Positions 35,429-47,981 of a stretch of 64,000 nt of DNA are shown here, piece by piece. Source of the DNA: Trema orientale (lineage: Eukaryota > Streptophyta > Magnoliopsida > Rosales > Cannabaceae); assembly GCA_002914845.1 (NCBI GenBank), contig JXTC01000062.1, forward strand, positions 147,495 to 211,494. The letters run 5' to 3'. Both the position numbers and the translations under genes were made by a program. Numbering within the stretch: position 1 is the stretch's first letter; each line of letters starts with the position of its first letter. The notes below the pieces were generated by a model. It did not search any database. It was not told the origin of the DNA and worked only from the letters and a program-made list of their open reading frames with translations.

Positions 35429-38400
35429 ATGGCGGGAATGGCAACCACATCTCATCTGTCATCGGCTTCTTCCGTCCTCAGCCATCGTCCATCGCCATTT
35501 TCGTCTCTTTCTCTCTCATCCAGGCTCTCCACACTCCCAATGCCCAGTTTGCGCCGGACTCGGTTTCGGCCCCTGAGATTTCCCAGTTAACTCCTTCGAT
35601 TACCATTCTCGCTCTTGTGCTTTCTTTTTCCACTTGAATTTTTTTTTTTTTGGCCTATTTTGCTCACAGTTTTGGATTCTATGCAGGAATTATGGCTTTT
35701 TCTAGCAACGATATTAAGGTTGGCACCGAAATTGAAATCGATGGAGCTCCATGGCGAGTTTTGGGTAATGTTATCACCATTTCTCTCTCTTGGGGTTAGC
35801 TAGAAACTTCAATTTTTTTTTTTTTTTTTTAAATAACCAGATAATGTTGGTTTTTTTCTGGTCTTGGTTTCGTTTCTTTAGATGCTGCATTGTGTGTATT
35901 TGAACAAATTTTTGAGGTTTTGGGATTTGTGAACGCATATTGAAGATTTTAACTTTCGTGATTGGCCAATTAGGTTTTCCTATAGGCGAATTGTTAATTG
36001 TTGTGATTTCCAGTTAACTACATTCGTCGAATTCCGCATTTCGCAAGGTGGATTTCTTTTTCTGCCATGTGGTTCCAATACTCTTGTGTAGTGTTCAAAA
36101 TTTGTGATTACTTATATACTGGGTAACTTATAAGTACTTCTTTGAACTTTCGAGATGGTACCCTTTAACTTTTAGTGTTGTCGATTGACAATGTCACATT
36201 TCCTATTTGTTTATCGTGTGTCAAGGATCAGTATTAGTTAAACAGCTTAAGCTGATAAAAGACGCAATTCGACATTTCCCCAAAAAGTGTAGAGTAGACA
36301 TTGTTCAGAATTAAAATTCTGGGCATATTGTCACTTCCCAAAATATTTGGGGCTATATTGCAGTTTTGCCCAAGCAGGGAAGAAAAAAGTTCGTATTTCA
36401 CACACTTAAGCGTTTGTGTCCCCATTTAGTACCTTAGTATGAGCACGTGTGTCATAGGGGCTCAAGAAATCCAATTAAAGAATGCAAATTCAGAACAGAG
36501 TACGAAGTTTTTTCAATCTATCTATCTATTTATTAGTTATGCACAGTTGACTTGATCAGCGTTGTGTTATTACAAAATGAATGTCAGCATGATTGATTGG
36601 CTAGATTTCAATAGTGGATGTTGGTAAAGATAGTAAATTTATCCATATTATTTAGAAGTCTTAAAATTTTTAAAACCTTTTGCTAATCTTAGTAATTTTC
36701 TACTATTGAAGCCTAAATCTAGATATATGTATTTTGCCCTTGATAGTCACCCGCATTTAGTTTTCCCTTAACGTAAGAATATTTTGATACAATACAGTTC
36801 AAACAGGACATTTCTTTAGTTGGTTTTTTGGCTCACTTTTGATATTTTAATTTTCTAGTTATGATGGAGAATCAAGCGATATGCTCAGAAATAGATTTTT
36901 GACACTGTATACATATGAATACTTTTTTCTGCATGTATATTTTAATAATGCAAAATGTTCCATGTTAACTTCTCTATTTTTATTTTCCTTTACCTTTTTC
37001 TTTAAGGGAAGGCAGCTCTCAGTGTGGGAAATGGCATGATATGTCTAGATTTGCCCCTGCATCTTTGCAGTTTCTTCAAGCCATACTTTGTAGTAATAGT
37101 TTACTGTGATCTACTGGTGTATATGTCTTTAGTGTATTTATAGTGTCCAAGAATCTCGTTTTTGACAAATCTTTGGGGAAATTTTATTTTGCTTTACAAG
37201 ACTATCTATTTCACTGCCGAATGGAAGCTAATAGTTGGCTGCCTCTTTGGCCTTTATAGAGTTTCTTCATGTGAAACCTGGAAAAGGGGCTGCATTTGTG
37301 AGGACCAAAATTCGTAATTTCATAACAGGGAACACAATCGAGAAAACTTTTCGAGCTGGAGTTACGGTAAAGTCTTTTGACCTACAAATTAATCTATAGG
37401 TCTGGTTGCTGGCATCTTTTAAGTTCTTACAATTTGTACTTGCTAAAATCTGAAGAAATCTCTAAGTAGTAAATACGTGGCACTCACTAAATAGAACACT
37501 AGTGCTTCTTGTTCTGTTTATGTACATGTAACATATGAATTCACCTTGAGAGACAAAACCCAATTACATGTATAGAGTTTTTTAAATCTTTTTTGCTTCC
37601 TGAATCTGCATAACCTTCTTGAAAGATCAAATTCACAAAAGCATTACCGCATTTGGTTACCAAAGTTTGGGTTATGCAGCGAGATGAGAAAAGTTTAGCT
37701 GACTTTGTTGTAAAAACATTTTTTTTAAAAAAAATAAGAAATAAAGTTGGGTTTTTTTTTTCCCCATAAAAAAGAAAGAAGCTAATTGGAATCTGCCTAT
37801 ACTATAATCCAAATATCAGATACCAGTTGGCTGTTCGTCCTGATGTGAAACATTGCACTAGGAAATTCTTTAAGACACCATGTTACATTTGGAATGGAGA
37901 TTTTGTGATAAATTTTGGAACCGCGCTTGCAGTGTGGGTAATTTAGCAGACCTTCCAAAGGATTAATAATGGCCCTTTTTTTGCCTCCTAGGATGTGGCT
38001 TCCTAAGAGAGGCTTATTTATATCTCTCGTGTCATGCAACGAAATCAATGTAATTTTCTATTTTTGTTGTTATAATGCTAAGGAAACCAAAAACTAGTGT
38101 ATCATGTGAATGTTACTACAACAATATAGAACATGATGCCATTTGGCAAGATAATCTTGATTGGTTGTAATTAATGCTGAGAAGATAAATATGCTCAAAT
38201 TAGGACATATTTGTAAATTTATTATGCCTTCTGTTTTGTATTCATTCTTACATGTTATTTTTTTCCCAGATTGATGAGGCAAATGTATTCAAGGAAACCA
38301 AGCAGTTTACATACAAAGATGGTTCGCAGTTTGTCTTCATGGACCTGGTATTTTCAGTCTCCATATCATCTCATATTTTAGGTCTCAGGCACAAAGATTT

Positions 38401-39637
38401 CTCTTGATTTTCTTCTCGCAGCTACAACCTATAGGTCCTATCTACTTCCCAGGGGCCAAGCCCCAAGGAAGCTAGCCAATGCCACTATAATTGTCAGCCT
38501 TTGACGCTCAACTGACTTCATTTTCATACCTTATAGGTGTACTTGTACTTTTTTGCAGACCACATTTGAAGAAATTCGTCTGAATGAAGCAGATGTTGGG
38601 GATAAAACAAAGTGGCTGAAAGAAGGAATGGACTGCAATCTGCTACTCTGGAAAGGAAAAGTACTCATCAATTCCCTTTAAGCTGGGCATTTCTAAGCAT
38701 TACTTTGATTTCATTCTTTGCATGGCCATGGAGAAACTACAGTATTGAAGAAGGCGCTCTTTATGCGTGGATGATTATGCTATATCTGAAAGCTCACTCA
38801 TTATGCTATTAGCATTTTTGCATTAAAAACAAACAGAAAGCATTCCCAGCAAGTCCTTACAGCAGTGTTATATAACTTCATTCTGTGTCATGGATAGAAG
38901 CAATTAGTAGCTTGTCACCATGACATCTATAATTGGTAACCAATGTGAGAATTCAGATATTGATGACTAATATGGTTATTATTTGCTCATGGAAATTTTC
39001 TTTTGGTATACTGTTGCAGGTTATTGGCCTTGAACTTCCCATCACAGTACAGTTGAGTGTGGTTGAAGTAGATCCTGGACTCAAAGGTGACACAGCTCAA
39101 GGTAATGTCGCTTGGTTTTGTTGTATACTTTCGAGGTCTAAATGTAACGAGTCATCAATTCCAGGTGCGCTTGAATTTATGATTTATAGAGACAGGCTGG
39201 TAAATGTAGGCAGGTTCAATCTATTACTGTTTTTTGAAACTGCCAGGGAAGATGAAATTTTCTTACGGGGTCAGTGCAGAGTGAGTAACCAAATTTATCA
39301 GATCCATGGTGCTGAACAAGCATCTAATCGACTTTTGTGGGTTGGAAAGTGATGCTTTCCATTAGGCAATAATTTTGTTCTCAGGAAAAAGCATATATTG
39401 CGAAGAAAATTACTGCTCTCTCTCTCTCTCTCTCTCTCTCTAAAAAATTATTTCAGTTGTAGAAGCTGATAAAATGTCTTATCCTTTCCCCATTTTGTTT
39501 TTGAATTTTTGCTGCCAGGTGGATCAAAGCCAGCGACCCTTGAAACCGGAGCAATCGTTAATGTTCCATTATTCATAAACACAGGTGATACGATTATAGT
39601 GGATACAAGAACTGGGCAATACACAAGTCGTGCATGA
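35429..39637 (+). CDS. Plastid translation elongation factor P (EF-P), about 240 aa
   Basis: EF-P binds the ribosome and helps form difficult peptide bonds such as those between prolines; this copy should act in plastids. Exons: 35429-35585, 35687-35764, 37260-37366, 38270-38347, 38559-38660, 39020-39101 and 39519-39637. About 55 N-terminal residues are rich in Ser, Pro and Arg, like a chloroplast transit peptide. The mature part shows the N-terminal KOW-like domain, with [14 protein letters not shown] holding the Lys at the position modified in bacterial EF-P. The OB domains follow, ending in the family signature [12 protein letters not shown] and a TGQYTSRA tail. The donor of intron 1 is the weakest call: the open frame meets a stop shortly after 35585, and GTTAAC is a poor donor, so the end of exon 1 could differ slightly. 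Intron 2 is long (1.5 kb). The gene converges on the PPR gene to its right. Confidence 0.92.
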
Positions 39638-40092
39638 GCTTTAGCTTGTAGATTACCTACCGTTAAGACAGAAATTTTGGTCATCCGTATTTGTTTACCA
39701 TATAAGAGAGTTCTATCTTCACTAGATGAGAAATGTACATCAAGGTTAGCTTGAGGTTTGTAAACCTCCAAGGTTTTGCTGTAAACTATCGGGCTCATAT
39801 GAGAATAGCTCAATACATTTTTGTATCAAATCAATGAAAGTAGAAAGTTACTCTGATTTATGGTCAATGGCTCCTGTATTTGTGATCTTGAATTTGCTGT
39901 CCATATTATATATACAATCAACACTTGCTATAAGACTAATATTACAGGCAGCAAAGTGTCATACCAAACCCTTGTTTAATAATTAACGGGACATATTATC
40001 GAACACTAATGCTCCCACTGAAGAAATGTGTAAAGAATAATGATAAATTATTACACAAAAAGGGTACAAAGGTGAGCATGAACAACACTTTC

Positions 40093-41613
40093 TCATTGTT
40101 GTGGCTTACTGCTAGGAATCAAACCTCGTTTCAATGCTGCCCCGTACATATAACAAGCACCCAACGTGCTCCCGTGTCTGTTCAACTCATCAATCAAAAT
40201 GCTATAACATACTCTACTAGGAACTCTACCACCTTCATTCAACGAAGCCAAAACAAACAATGCCTCAATCACCTTTCCCTCCACACAAAGCGCTTGAATT
40301 ACGCCATTAAATGTGACCATCCGTGGCGAAAATCCCATTTGAATCATCTTCCGCAAATTAACACTAGCCTCATCTGTTTTCTTCTCCATACAAAGAGCCT
40401 GTATCACTAGATCGTATGTGCTTGGATCGATGACAGAATCATCATCGCTTTTCAGTTTCTCAAACACAAGATAGGCATCTTCGAACAGGTCTTCTTTTCT
40501 TCCTTTACAAGATCTCGTGCACAAGCCTCTGACCAAAGAGTTCACCATTTTCTTGTCCACATTCAATCCAATCCCCAACATCTCGTTATAAATCCTTAAA
40601 GCCGTCTTAGTCTTTCGCCATTTCAATAACCCATGTAACAAAGTACTATAACTAATATAATCAGGCTTACAATCTTTCTCCTTCATTAGCTTCAAAATCT
40701 TAACCCCCTCCAATGGCCTTCCTTCAATGCAGAACCCATTAAAGAGAGTGTTGAAGGTGAACACATCTGGGGCTAAACCCATCTCCAGAGCTTCATTAAG
40801 CAACTCCACAGCCTCATCCGATCGACCCACTTTGCAATATCCATCCATAACAGCTGTGTAAGAAAATATATCAGGTTCAACAATGGCTTCTTTCTTCATT
40901 CTCACCAACATTTCAAACGCTTCCTCAACTCTCCCCACATAACACAACCCCTTTAACAAGCAATTATACGTCTGAACCGTTGGCTTCAATCCAATCTTGT
41001 CCATGATATCTAAAACCCCAAAAGCTCTCTGCAATTTTCCCTTTTTGGATAATGAATTCAAGAGAACAGTCACAGCAGAAAAATTTGGTCGAAACCCATT
41101 TTCCAGCATGTAGCCTAAAACTCTCTCGGCCTCACCCAGATTCTTATTCTCACAGTAACACCTAATAACGATGGAAAATGTCCAAGAATCTGGCACTAGA
41201 CCACAAGAAGACATTTCATCAAACAGCTTCAAGGCAAGGTCAGGTTCCTGTGCTGTAAGCAGAGCCCAAAGCATATCGTTGAACTCAAGTATAGTTCCCA
41301 AGTCACCATTTAGCTCAGGACTAGTGATGATTTCGGTTTTTTCCTTGGAGGGTAAGGCTTTGATTTTGTCAACGAGACTTCTGCGGCCAAGTTTGGTGGT
41401 TCTCTCATCAAGATTTTCTTTGATGGGCAAACCATTATTCTCTTTTTGGTTTGAGACAATGTCGTTTTTTTCAGGGAGATTAGGAGCATAGGAGGCACGT
41501 TGGGTCTTGCTGTGGTTAATTCTGAAGTTTGATTTGAAGCGGATTGGGTTGCCCAGCAAAGGAGATGTGAAGGGACATTGCAAATGCACACAAATTGGCG
41601 AAGGCATCAGCAT
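40093..41613 (-). CDS. P-class pentatricopeptide repeat protein, 506 aa, intronless
   Basis: PPR proteins bind RNA in plastids or mitochondria and act on its splicing, stability or translation. The open frame is uninterrupted. The first 45 residues lack repeats and are rich in Ser, Pro and basic residues, consistent with an organelle-targeting peptide. From about residue 110 onwards run nine or more 35-residue repeats, with typical patterns such as TYNCLLKGLC, SYTAVMDGYCK and TFNTLFNGFC followed by A-x-x-L-x-x-M-x-x-x-G-x-x-P-D. No E, E+ or DYW extension follows, so this is P class and not an editing-type protein. Its stop lies 456 bases beyond the EF-P stop, tail to tail, so the 3' UTRs may approach or overlap. 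The exact orthologue is not known to me. Confidence 0.92.
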   Translation of the reverse strand: MLMPSPICVHLQCPFTSPLLGNPIRFKSNFRINHSKTQRASYAPNLPEKNDIVSNQKENNGLPIKENLDERTTKLGRRSLVDKIKALPSKEKTEIITSPELNGDLGTILEFNDMLWALLTAQEPDLALKLFDEMSSCGLVPDSWTFSIVIRCYCENKNLGEAERVLGYMLENGFRPNFSAVTVLLNSLSKKGKLQRAFGVLDIMDKIGLKPTVQTYNCLLKGLCYVGRVEEAFEMLVRMKKEAIVEPDIFSYTAVMDGYCKVGRSDEAVELLNEALEMGLAPDVFTFNTLFNGFCIEGRPLEGVKILKLMKEKDCKPDYISYSTLLHGLLKWRKTKTALRIYNEMLGIGLNVDKKMVNSLVRGLCTRSCKGRKEDLFEDAYLVFEKLKSDDDSVIDPSTYDLVIQALCMEKKTDEASVNLRKMIQMGFSPRMVTFNGVIQALCVEGKVIEALFVLASLNEGGRVPSRVCYSILIDELNRHGSTLGACYMYGAALKRGLIPSSKPQQ

Positions 41614-43993
41614 GAATTTTACCCGCTTTCACTTTTGAGCATGTGTTTATAGTAATTTTTTACACACAGGTGTGTGTGTCTAAGTTGTTGGATTTTTATC
41701 AGATTTTGATACAGCATATGATATTTGGTTTTATCATGGTGTCTTATCACGGTAATTACAAGGAGGAACGATGTACCAAAAAAACAAATAAAATCATGAA
41801 TTTGGGCTAAATGTTGCTTTGAGAAGCGTTTTTAATGCAAATGGTGTTGAACTTTTCAAAATGTGACAATTTGGTACATGAATTAAATAAATGATTCAAT
41901 TAGTTAAGTGACTATTGAGTCCAAATCGTTAATTTAGGCAAAATTCTTATGTTTATATCATGTGCTCAATTCGAGAACATATATATTAAAAAAGAAATAT
42001 AAATTTTGATTTGGTAGCTATCTTATAACTTTCATTTTCTTTTTCCGTCTCTCTAATTTTCTCTTGAAAATTAAATTTCGACTTCTTTGTTTCCATTTAT
42101 CTACCAAATACTTTGGATTTTAGATTCTGACTTGAATAATAGTGTGGTTCTGTCCAAAGTTTACTAGTTTTAGAGTTTGGAATTAAATTGTCACTTAAAC
42201 AAAAATTTAATAACTAATTAGGTCATTCAGGGACCAAAATGTCATATTTCAAAAAGTTTAAGAATCATTAGTGCCAATAATTGCGGTTTTATTATTTACC
42301 AAAAAAAAAAATGTCTAATTTGGACAGTAGAAATAATTAACAGGTTTATCTTTAGACACTAGGACAACACTCGTATACATAGTACTATGATGTACACGTG
42401 ACAGACAGACTATAGTTATCTATTTGAGTGGACTAACCTTAATATATGTTTCAATTACTTGTAATCGTAGAATCTAAAATAAACTAGTATTTAGCTACAG
42501 ATATAAATGTTATTCTTACATTAGATAATAATTATTTCCTTTTTGCTTGAACTAGATTTCATAAGTTAAAAAATGACGTCTCTTAAAGTTACTTGAACAA
42601 CGTATGAAAAGTGCTCCTAATATGTGCACTTTTTTTTTCCAGAAAAGGAAAATAAACAAAAGATGGAAAAGCTAAAATATTATATATTTTACTTTAGATT
42701 AGCGGTAAGAAAAAAAAATATACCATTTTTTTATAGGAAAAAGATGGAAATTCTATTATTTAGGTTTACAAAATGAACTATACACTAAGGATTTTCTCAG
42801 TCCAATACATAATAGAATTTCACGAAGAACTAAAATAAATTTAGCAAGTACATGAGCAACTTTGTTTCTAGCTCTCATAATTATTCTTAAACCATGCATT
42901 ACAAATCTATATAATTATAGTATCATATTAATGAAAAAATTAAAAAAAAAAAAAATTGGAGCTCACGCATTACTCTATGCAGTTATAAGTGTGTACTTCT
43001 ACATTTGTGATTGAAGAATATTCTTAAACCAAGTGTCCTATCTAGCGAGTACTCTTTTGAGTTTTGAGTTTACAAAAAGTACTTGTGTGTGTCCCAAGCT
43101 GGGACATCCAACCTACTTACATGAAAGGGTCTTTACTAGGCAATTCTATGAGACTTTTTATTATCACTTAAAAACAGACATTTAAAAAAAAAAAAAAAAG
43201 GAAAAAGACAGACGCGTTTCTATAACTCAAATGTGAATTAGAGATGGTTAAGTTTGGAACACAAAAAGACATGCAATCAGCAATCTCTATAATACGTTGG
43301 GAATAATTGCAAGCATAATTTGATTGCATAATCACACATCCCTTCAATGTGTAGATCCGAGTTCAAATCTTTTTCCACCAGTTATAACTTTCTTCTTACT
43401 TAAAGCGTAAAATTAAAAAGGGAAAAAAAAAATTGAATGACATCAGATACAATTGAATTCCAAACATTTATTTAGTTGTTTTCATTTCTATATATATAAT
43501 ATATAGTACTAACTACTAATTATAAATACATAGAGTGTGAAAAAGCGAATTTGGTTATGAACGTTTTCCAACAAATGGGAAGCAAAACAAGGATTATATA
43601 TAAAAATAAATAAACTACTAGATAGAACCGAATGTACAATTAAAGCAAGAGAAAGAGAAGTATTAGCTCAAATGGTCATAAAGCCTTAGAACCGAATTTT
43701 ACGTCAAAACTCAAAAGCGATTCGCGGGACTGCAATACTGCGATTGACTGTGGTCTCATTCATTCAATCTCAACCAACTAGTATTCATCCAAAAACCAGT
43801 AAATTTAATTCTCTTTAATGCATTCACTACTCAAAATTATAAACTATACCAATACCATTTTGCTTATACAATAATGCTATTAAAAAAGTGCGCACATATA
43901 TTATTGTAATTTTGTTTTCCTCAGTTCCTTTATAAGGCTTTAATTAACACAAATATACTTGATTATATCGATCTCTACGTAACTGTAAAAAGT
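41614..43993. other. Intergenic, no gene seen
   Basis: AT-rich DNA upstream of the PPR gene and downstream of the small unknown gene. GTGTGTGTGTCTAAGT simple sequence lies near 41670. No coding signal or defined element was found. Confidence 0.45.
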
Positions 43994-44437
43994 TTAAAAA
44001 CGTAGAGATCTACTAAAAGTGTTCCAAAACCTTGGATCTTTGGGATCAAGCACTTGCTTCTTCACACCATTATTATTATTATTACTCCTTCGAAATCCAA
44101 TAATGGGTTTGAGCAGTTTCTTCAGAACCTTCTGGAAACCCGAGCGGCGCCGGCCTTGTCTCACCTGGGACGTCAAAGCCGGTGGTGTTTGATCGGACGC
44201 CATAAAAGTGGTCAGCTGAAGTGGCTGAGGCAGTATTTTGGGCCGGGCCATGGCGCCGGGCTCGGACAGGCTTCGGCCCAACATGGCCCGGTTGAGTTGA
44301 ATCTCAAAGGAGAGCCTCTCGAACTTGTCAAGCAGAGAGCTCTGCGCGTCCCCAAACTTCCTCACCAGCACCACTTCCATCTCGCTCCCCATTTCGCCCT
44401 TGATGAACCTATCACTCCCTCTACCTACCTCTCTCAT
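43994..44437 (-). CDS. Small intronless gene of unknown function, 147 aa
   Basis: I do not recognise a named family. The frame is 147 codons, much less AT-rich than its surroundings, with structured composition: an acidic/hydrophobic N-terminal half (a likely helix around LLDKFERLSFEIQLNRAMLGRSLSEP), a Pro/Thr-rich linker, and a very basic stretch (GRRRSGFQKVLKKLLKPIIGF) before a conserved-looking end, DPKDPRFWNTFSRS. There is no signal peptide or membrane segment. The first ATG is at 44437; one at 44392 (the second Met of the frame) is also plausible. The basic patch could bind membrane lipid or nucleic acid, but that is only an inference. The antisense frame at 44054-44488 is judged a shadow. 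Confidence 0.65.
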   Translation of the reverse strand: MREVGRGSDRFIKGEMGSEMEVVLVRKFGDAQSSLLDKFERLSFEIQLNRAMLGRSLSEPGAMARPKILPQPLQLTTFMASDQTPPALTSQVRQGRRRSGFQKVLKKLLKPIIGFRRSNNNNNGVKKQVLDPKDPRFWNTFSRSLRF

Positions 44438-44655
44438 GTTTTATTATACGTGAGATTTTTTTGGCCCTTTGAGTTTCAACTTTGCTAAATATAGCACTTG
44501 TTGAGTGACATGTAAGGTCCTTTTTTTTTTCAAAAAAAAAAATGTAATCAAGTGACATGTTTTTGTAGTATAAACTAGTAATGGTTGAAAAAAGTGGGAT
44601 ACTGCAAAGTGGGTTTATAATAGTATAATTAATTAATGGGCACAAATTCACAAAT

Positions 44656-44884
44656 TCGGTGGGTTTTTTTTTTTTTTTTTCTAATCTATTTATAGATATT
44701 ATTTTGTCCAATTAAAATTTATCACGCGCGTCTTTTTATAATAAAAAGTGAAGAGAGAAAAATATTAAATGATGTATATTTATTTTTATTTTTAATCTAA
44801 TTACTCAAATTATGGTAGCCATTAAATAATGATTCAATGGTTAAAAAAATACCTATAGATGGATTAAAAAAACAAAAAAAAACT
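44656..44884. mobile_element. MITE-like element with inverted ends, copy A
   Basis: The left end, poly-T then CTAATCTATTTATAGATATTATTTT, is roughly inverted in the right end, which on the reverse strand reads poly-T, AATCCATCTATAGGTATTTTTTT. The middle shares strings with the element at about 56905-57168, such as TTTTTATAATAAAAAGTGAAGAGAGAAA and TAATGATTCAATGGTTAAAA. No coding capacity. It is a non-autonomous DNA transposon relic with uncertain boundaries. Confidence 0.5.
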
Positions 44885-44942
44885 ACTGAATTATGGCCTT
44901 TAATTAATTTGACAACAATTACAATCTAACATCTAACATATG

Positions 44943-45114
44943 AACGTTGTTTTTATCCATATATACAATAATGTGCATTTTCAACAACTGTTGTGTGGAA
45001 ATATAACTTATTTATCATATTTTGAACATATTAACGTTGTTTTTATCCATATATACAATAATGTGCATTTTCAACAACTGTTGTGTGGAAATATAACTTA
45101 TTTATCATATTTTG
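44943..45114. repeat. 90-bp tandem duplication, apparently exact
   Basis: The unit starting at 44943 recurs at 45033 and stays identical for about 82 bases as far as I can read. The origin is recent. The open frame that spans it (44940-45128) only mirrors the repeat and is not a gene. Confidence 0.9.
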
Positions 45115-47160
45115 TGATTAATATGTAAATATATTATTAATTTTTAACTAGTAATGATGAATTTTAATAGTTATGGCAAATTGTACATCTTTAGTTTCGG
45201 AGAAAGATTAGAAATAGTTAAAGCTTCGTTTAGTTCACCCATTTGAATATGTATATTTAAATGAAAATTATAAAATGAGTTATAATTAGAATGCGAGATA
45301 TTTGAAGTGAAATAAAGTAAAATGAGTTGTAATTAGAATTAGAAACATTAGAATATACCATTAAAAAATATCTCATAGGCTCCATCTTTATTCCAAGATA
45401 CAAAAAACTCATTCCAATAATTGATGTGATTGATGGATCATTTGAATGGAGAAACTGAATTATTAAAACAAATACTCATTCCAAAAAATCATTTGAATGA
45501 AAAAACTAGAATCGTTAAAATAAACACTCATTTTATTAATTTTTTCATTTAAATGAAATAGAATAAATGAAACAACAGCACCTAGGACCTAAGAATGTCA
45601 AAAGCAAATATGCGCATCATGTTATATTGCTACCGCGTGTTTATACTATTTATCATGTCTAATCAACGTTACTGCTCTAATTTTTTGGCCACAAAACTCA
45701 TCTTCACTTGCAAATTATTCAACTTAAAAAAGGTTGTCACATCGTCAGTTGATGTATCATATCAGTGAATCTAGCAAAAGAATTAATTTGGTACTATATA
45801 ACATACATGCATACTTTTTTTGGGTGTGCTACACGATATTACTATATTAGAGTTAGCTTTCTACCAAAAAAAAAAGAAAAGAAAGAATTAGCTTATAGGG
45901 CTTGTTCGGGAAGATAAGACGATGGCATATGGAATAATGAACGAGAGAGCAAGGTATCGGCCGGCAATAACAGCTCAGCAGACAGGTCCACCTGGATCAA
46001 AACTGAAAAGGCTGTCGACTCTTATTAATTTACTCCAATCCAAAACCAAGTACAAATTTTAACAAAGAAGAAGAGTGGTAATGAATAAGCACTATATACT
46101 ATCTATTGGGCTAGCTTTTAACTGCTTTGGAAATTTGAACTTTGCTACATTTAGTTCCCTGGACATTAAATTCTTGATTTTGAGAAGAGGAAGGTGGGTC
46201 TAGCTTTTAATAAAATCACGTTATGATAAGTGACTTTGCAAGTTCTATTATTTCTCATCTGTTATAAATTTTAAACACCAGAATTCGATTTCAAATTCGG
46301 GGTTCACCTAAAACCAAGGTGAATTAAAAATCAAGTTGAGATAAGCTCTTGAATTTTACAAGTTACAAGTTGCATCTGACACATGTTTATTTGAGAATTA
46401 CAATTAATTCGGGAAAAAAAAAAGAATGGGAAATCGCAAGTGATCATTATTTGTTTGCATTTAATTACGTAGATAAAGATGGTTATAAAAACCAATTAAC
46501 TCTTTATTCAAAAAAAAAAAAAAAACCAATTAACTCAAAACTGGTGCTCTTGGAGAATACGTGTCACATATAAGAGGGTAGATTAATATTACTTCTTCTA
46601 AAGCCAAAAGCCATAAGAAGAAGTCCACTGGAAGTTTTGAGCCGCCGGGCAGCAATATCCACTTTATTCTTCCTTATCTTGGACAGCAAAAATAAAGTTT
46701 TATTCTTTCTTTTCCCAACAAAAAAGAAAAAACAGTCACTAAATAAAATCCCTCTTGCGAAGCTTAGTTCACACGAAAGTAGTAGAAATGTAGAGATAAT
46801 GCTTGATTGTAAGGTTTAAATTTTTGGATGCTATATTTGTTAATTTGACATGATCGCAATTATATATATGCTAGCTACTTCTTCTTCTTGTATATATCCA
46901 AATGATTCCATGTGTATGTCACGTTTAATTACCTTTCAACGTCCGGAGATCCCGCCGAGATCGATCGCACAAGATTTAGTGGCATGGAATAATAAATGTT
47001 TTGGGCATGTAACATATATATATTAAGGGTACGTTTATTAATGGAGACGAAATGCAGTTGGAATGGGACTGAAAAAAGAAATTCAAGTGTTTGATTACCA
47101 CTAATATAATAAATGGAGTTTAACATTGTCATTGAAATAATTTCTAATACACCACTAATT
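45115..47160. other. Intergenic, no gene seen
   Basis: AT-rich sequence upstream of the second PPR gene. Short frames at 46349-46573 and 46637-46819 are lysine/A-run rich and unsupported. A GC-richer patch near 45950-46020 holds nothing recognisable. Confidence 0.4.
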
Positions 47161-47163
47161 AAA

Positions 47164-47480
47164 GTGGGGTGGCGTAGTGGTAAGTAAGGTTCTACCTAGT
47201 AGTGGAGTGGTGTAGTGTTAGGTGAGGTTCTACCTGACATAATTCTAGAGAGTTTGTGCAGATTAAATGTAAGATTAAGTTCTCTAACTCAACTCCTTGG
47301 ACATCTTGTAGACCCTCCCCACACGCTCAAGAAGAATTGCAACATTGGTGTAGTAGTAAGTGAGGTTCTACCTAGTAGTCTGGGTTCTAGAGAATTTGTG
47401 CAAATTAAACGTAGGACTAAGTTCTCAAGATCGGTCTCTTGGACACCTTGTAGACTTTCCCTACTCACGTAAAAATAGTT
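47164..47480 (+). mobile_element. SINE-like sequence, two tandem or nested partial copies
   Basis: GGTGGCGTAGTGGTAAGT at about 47169-47186 resembles a tRNA A-box. GAGGTTCTACCT recurs at about 47222 and 47361, and TCTAGAGA(G/A)TTTGTGCA(G/A)ATTAAA occurs twice, at about 47243 and 47389. This shows a roughly 140-base unit present two times. A T-rich or A-rich tail follows after 47510. It is probably a tRNA-derived SINE that landed in or duplicated next to another copy. Ends and target-site duplication were not resolved. Confidence 0.45.
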
Positions 47481-47981
47481 GTCATATTGGTTGCTCCTTT
47501 CCCCTCTTTTAACTATTGAAAAATAAAAAAAAAAAAAATTTCTAATAACGACGAACATGTGAGCTATATTTGATAAGAGGGAAAATTGAGAGAAAAGAAA
47601 TGGTTATAAAGAAAAGTGAAAATGAAAAAAAAAATTGCTTGGTAAAAATGGAAAGGTAAACAAATGAAAAATGAAAGGAAACACGACACGAAAAAAAATT
47701 TTCCTTCTAAAATAGAGAGAAAACTTATGTAGTAAATGAGTGCCAAACACTACAACGATCTATTAATTTGTTATTAATAATTCTAATTAATAATTTGGAT
47801 GCTCTATAGGTCTTACTTGAATAATTATAATTATAATTAGCAATCAATATTTCCTCCTAATTTTTCTTGTCTCTCTACCAAGCAAACGTAGACAGGGGAC
47901 TCTCACACTGACGCCACTGTCTTTCTCGTTCTTGGTCCTGACTGACTCCAATCGGCTCCCGCCACCATAGATTTTTCTCCG

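Noticed and set aside
44054-44488. 144-codon plus-strand frame opposite the small unknown gene
   Set aside because: The minus-strand frame has more protein-like composition and a better start context; a third-position shadow is likely.
44940-45128. Duplicated 30-residue peptide frame
   Set aside because: It only reflects a 90-bp DNA duplication in AT-rich sequence.
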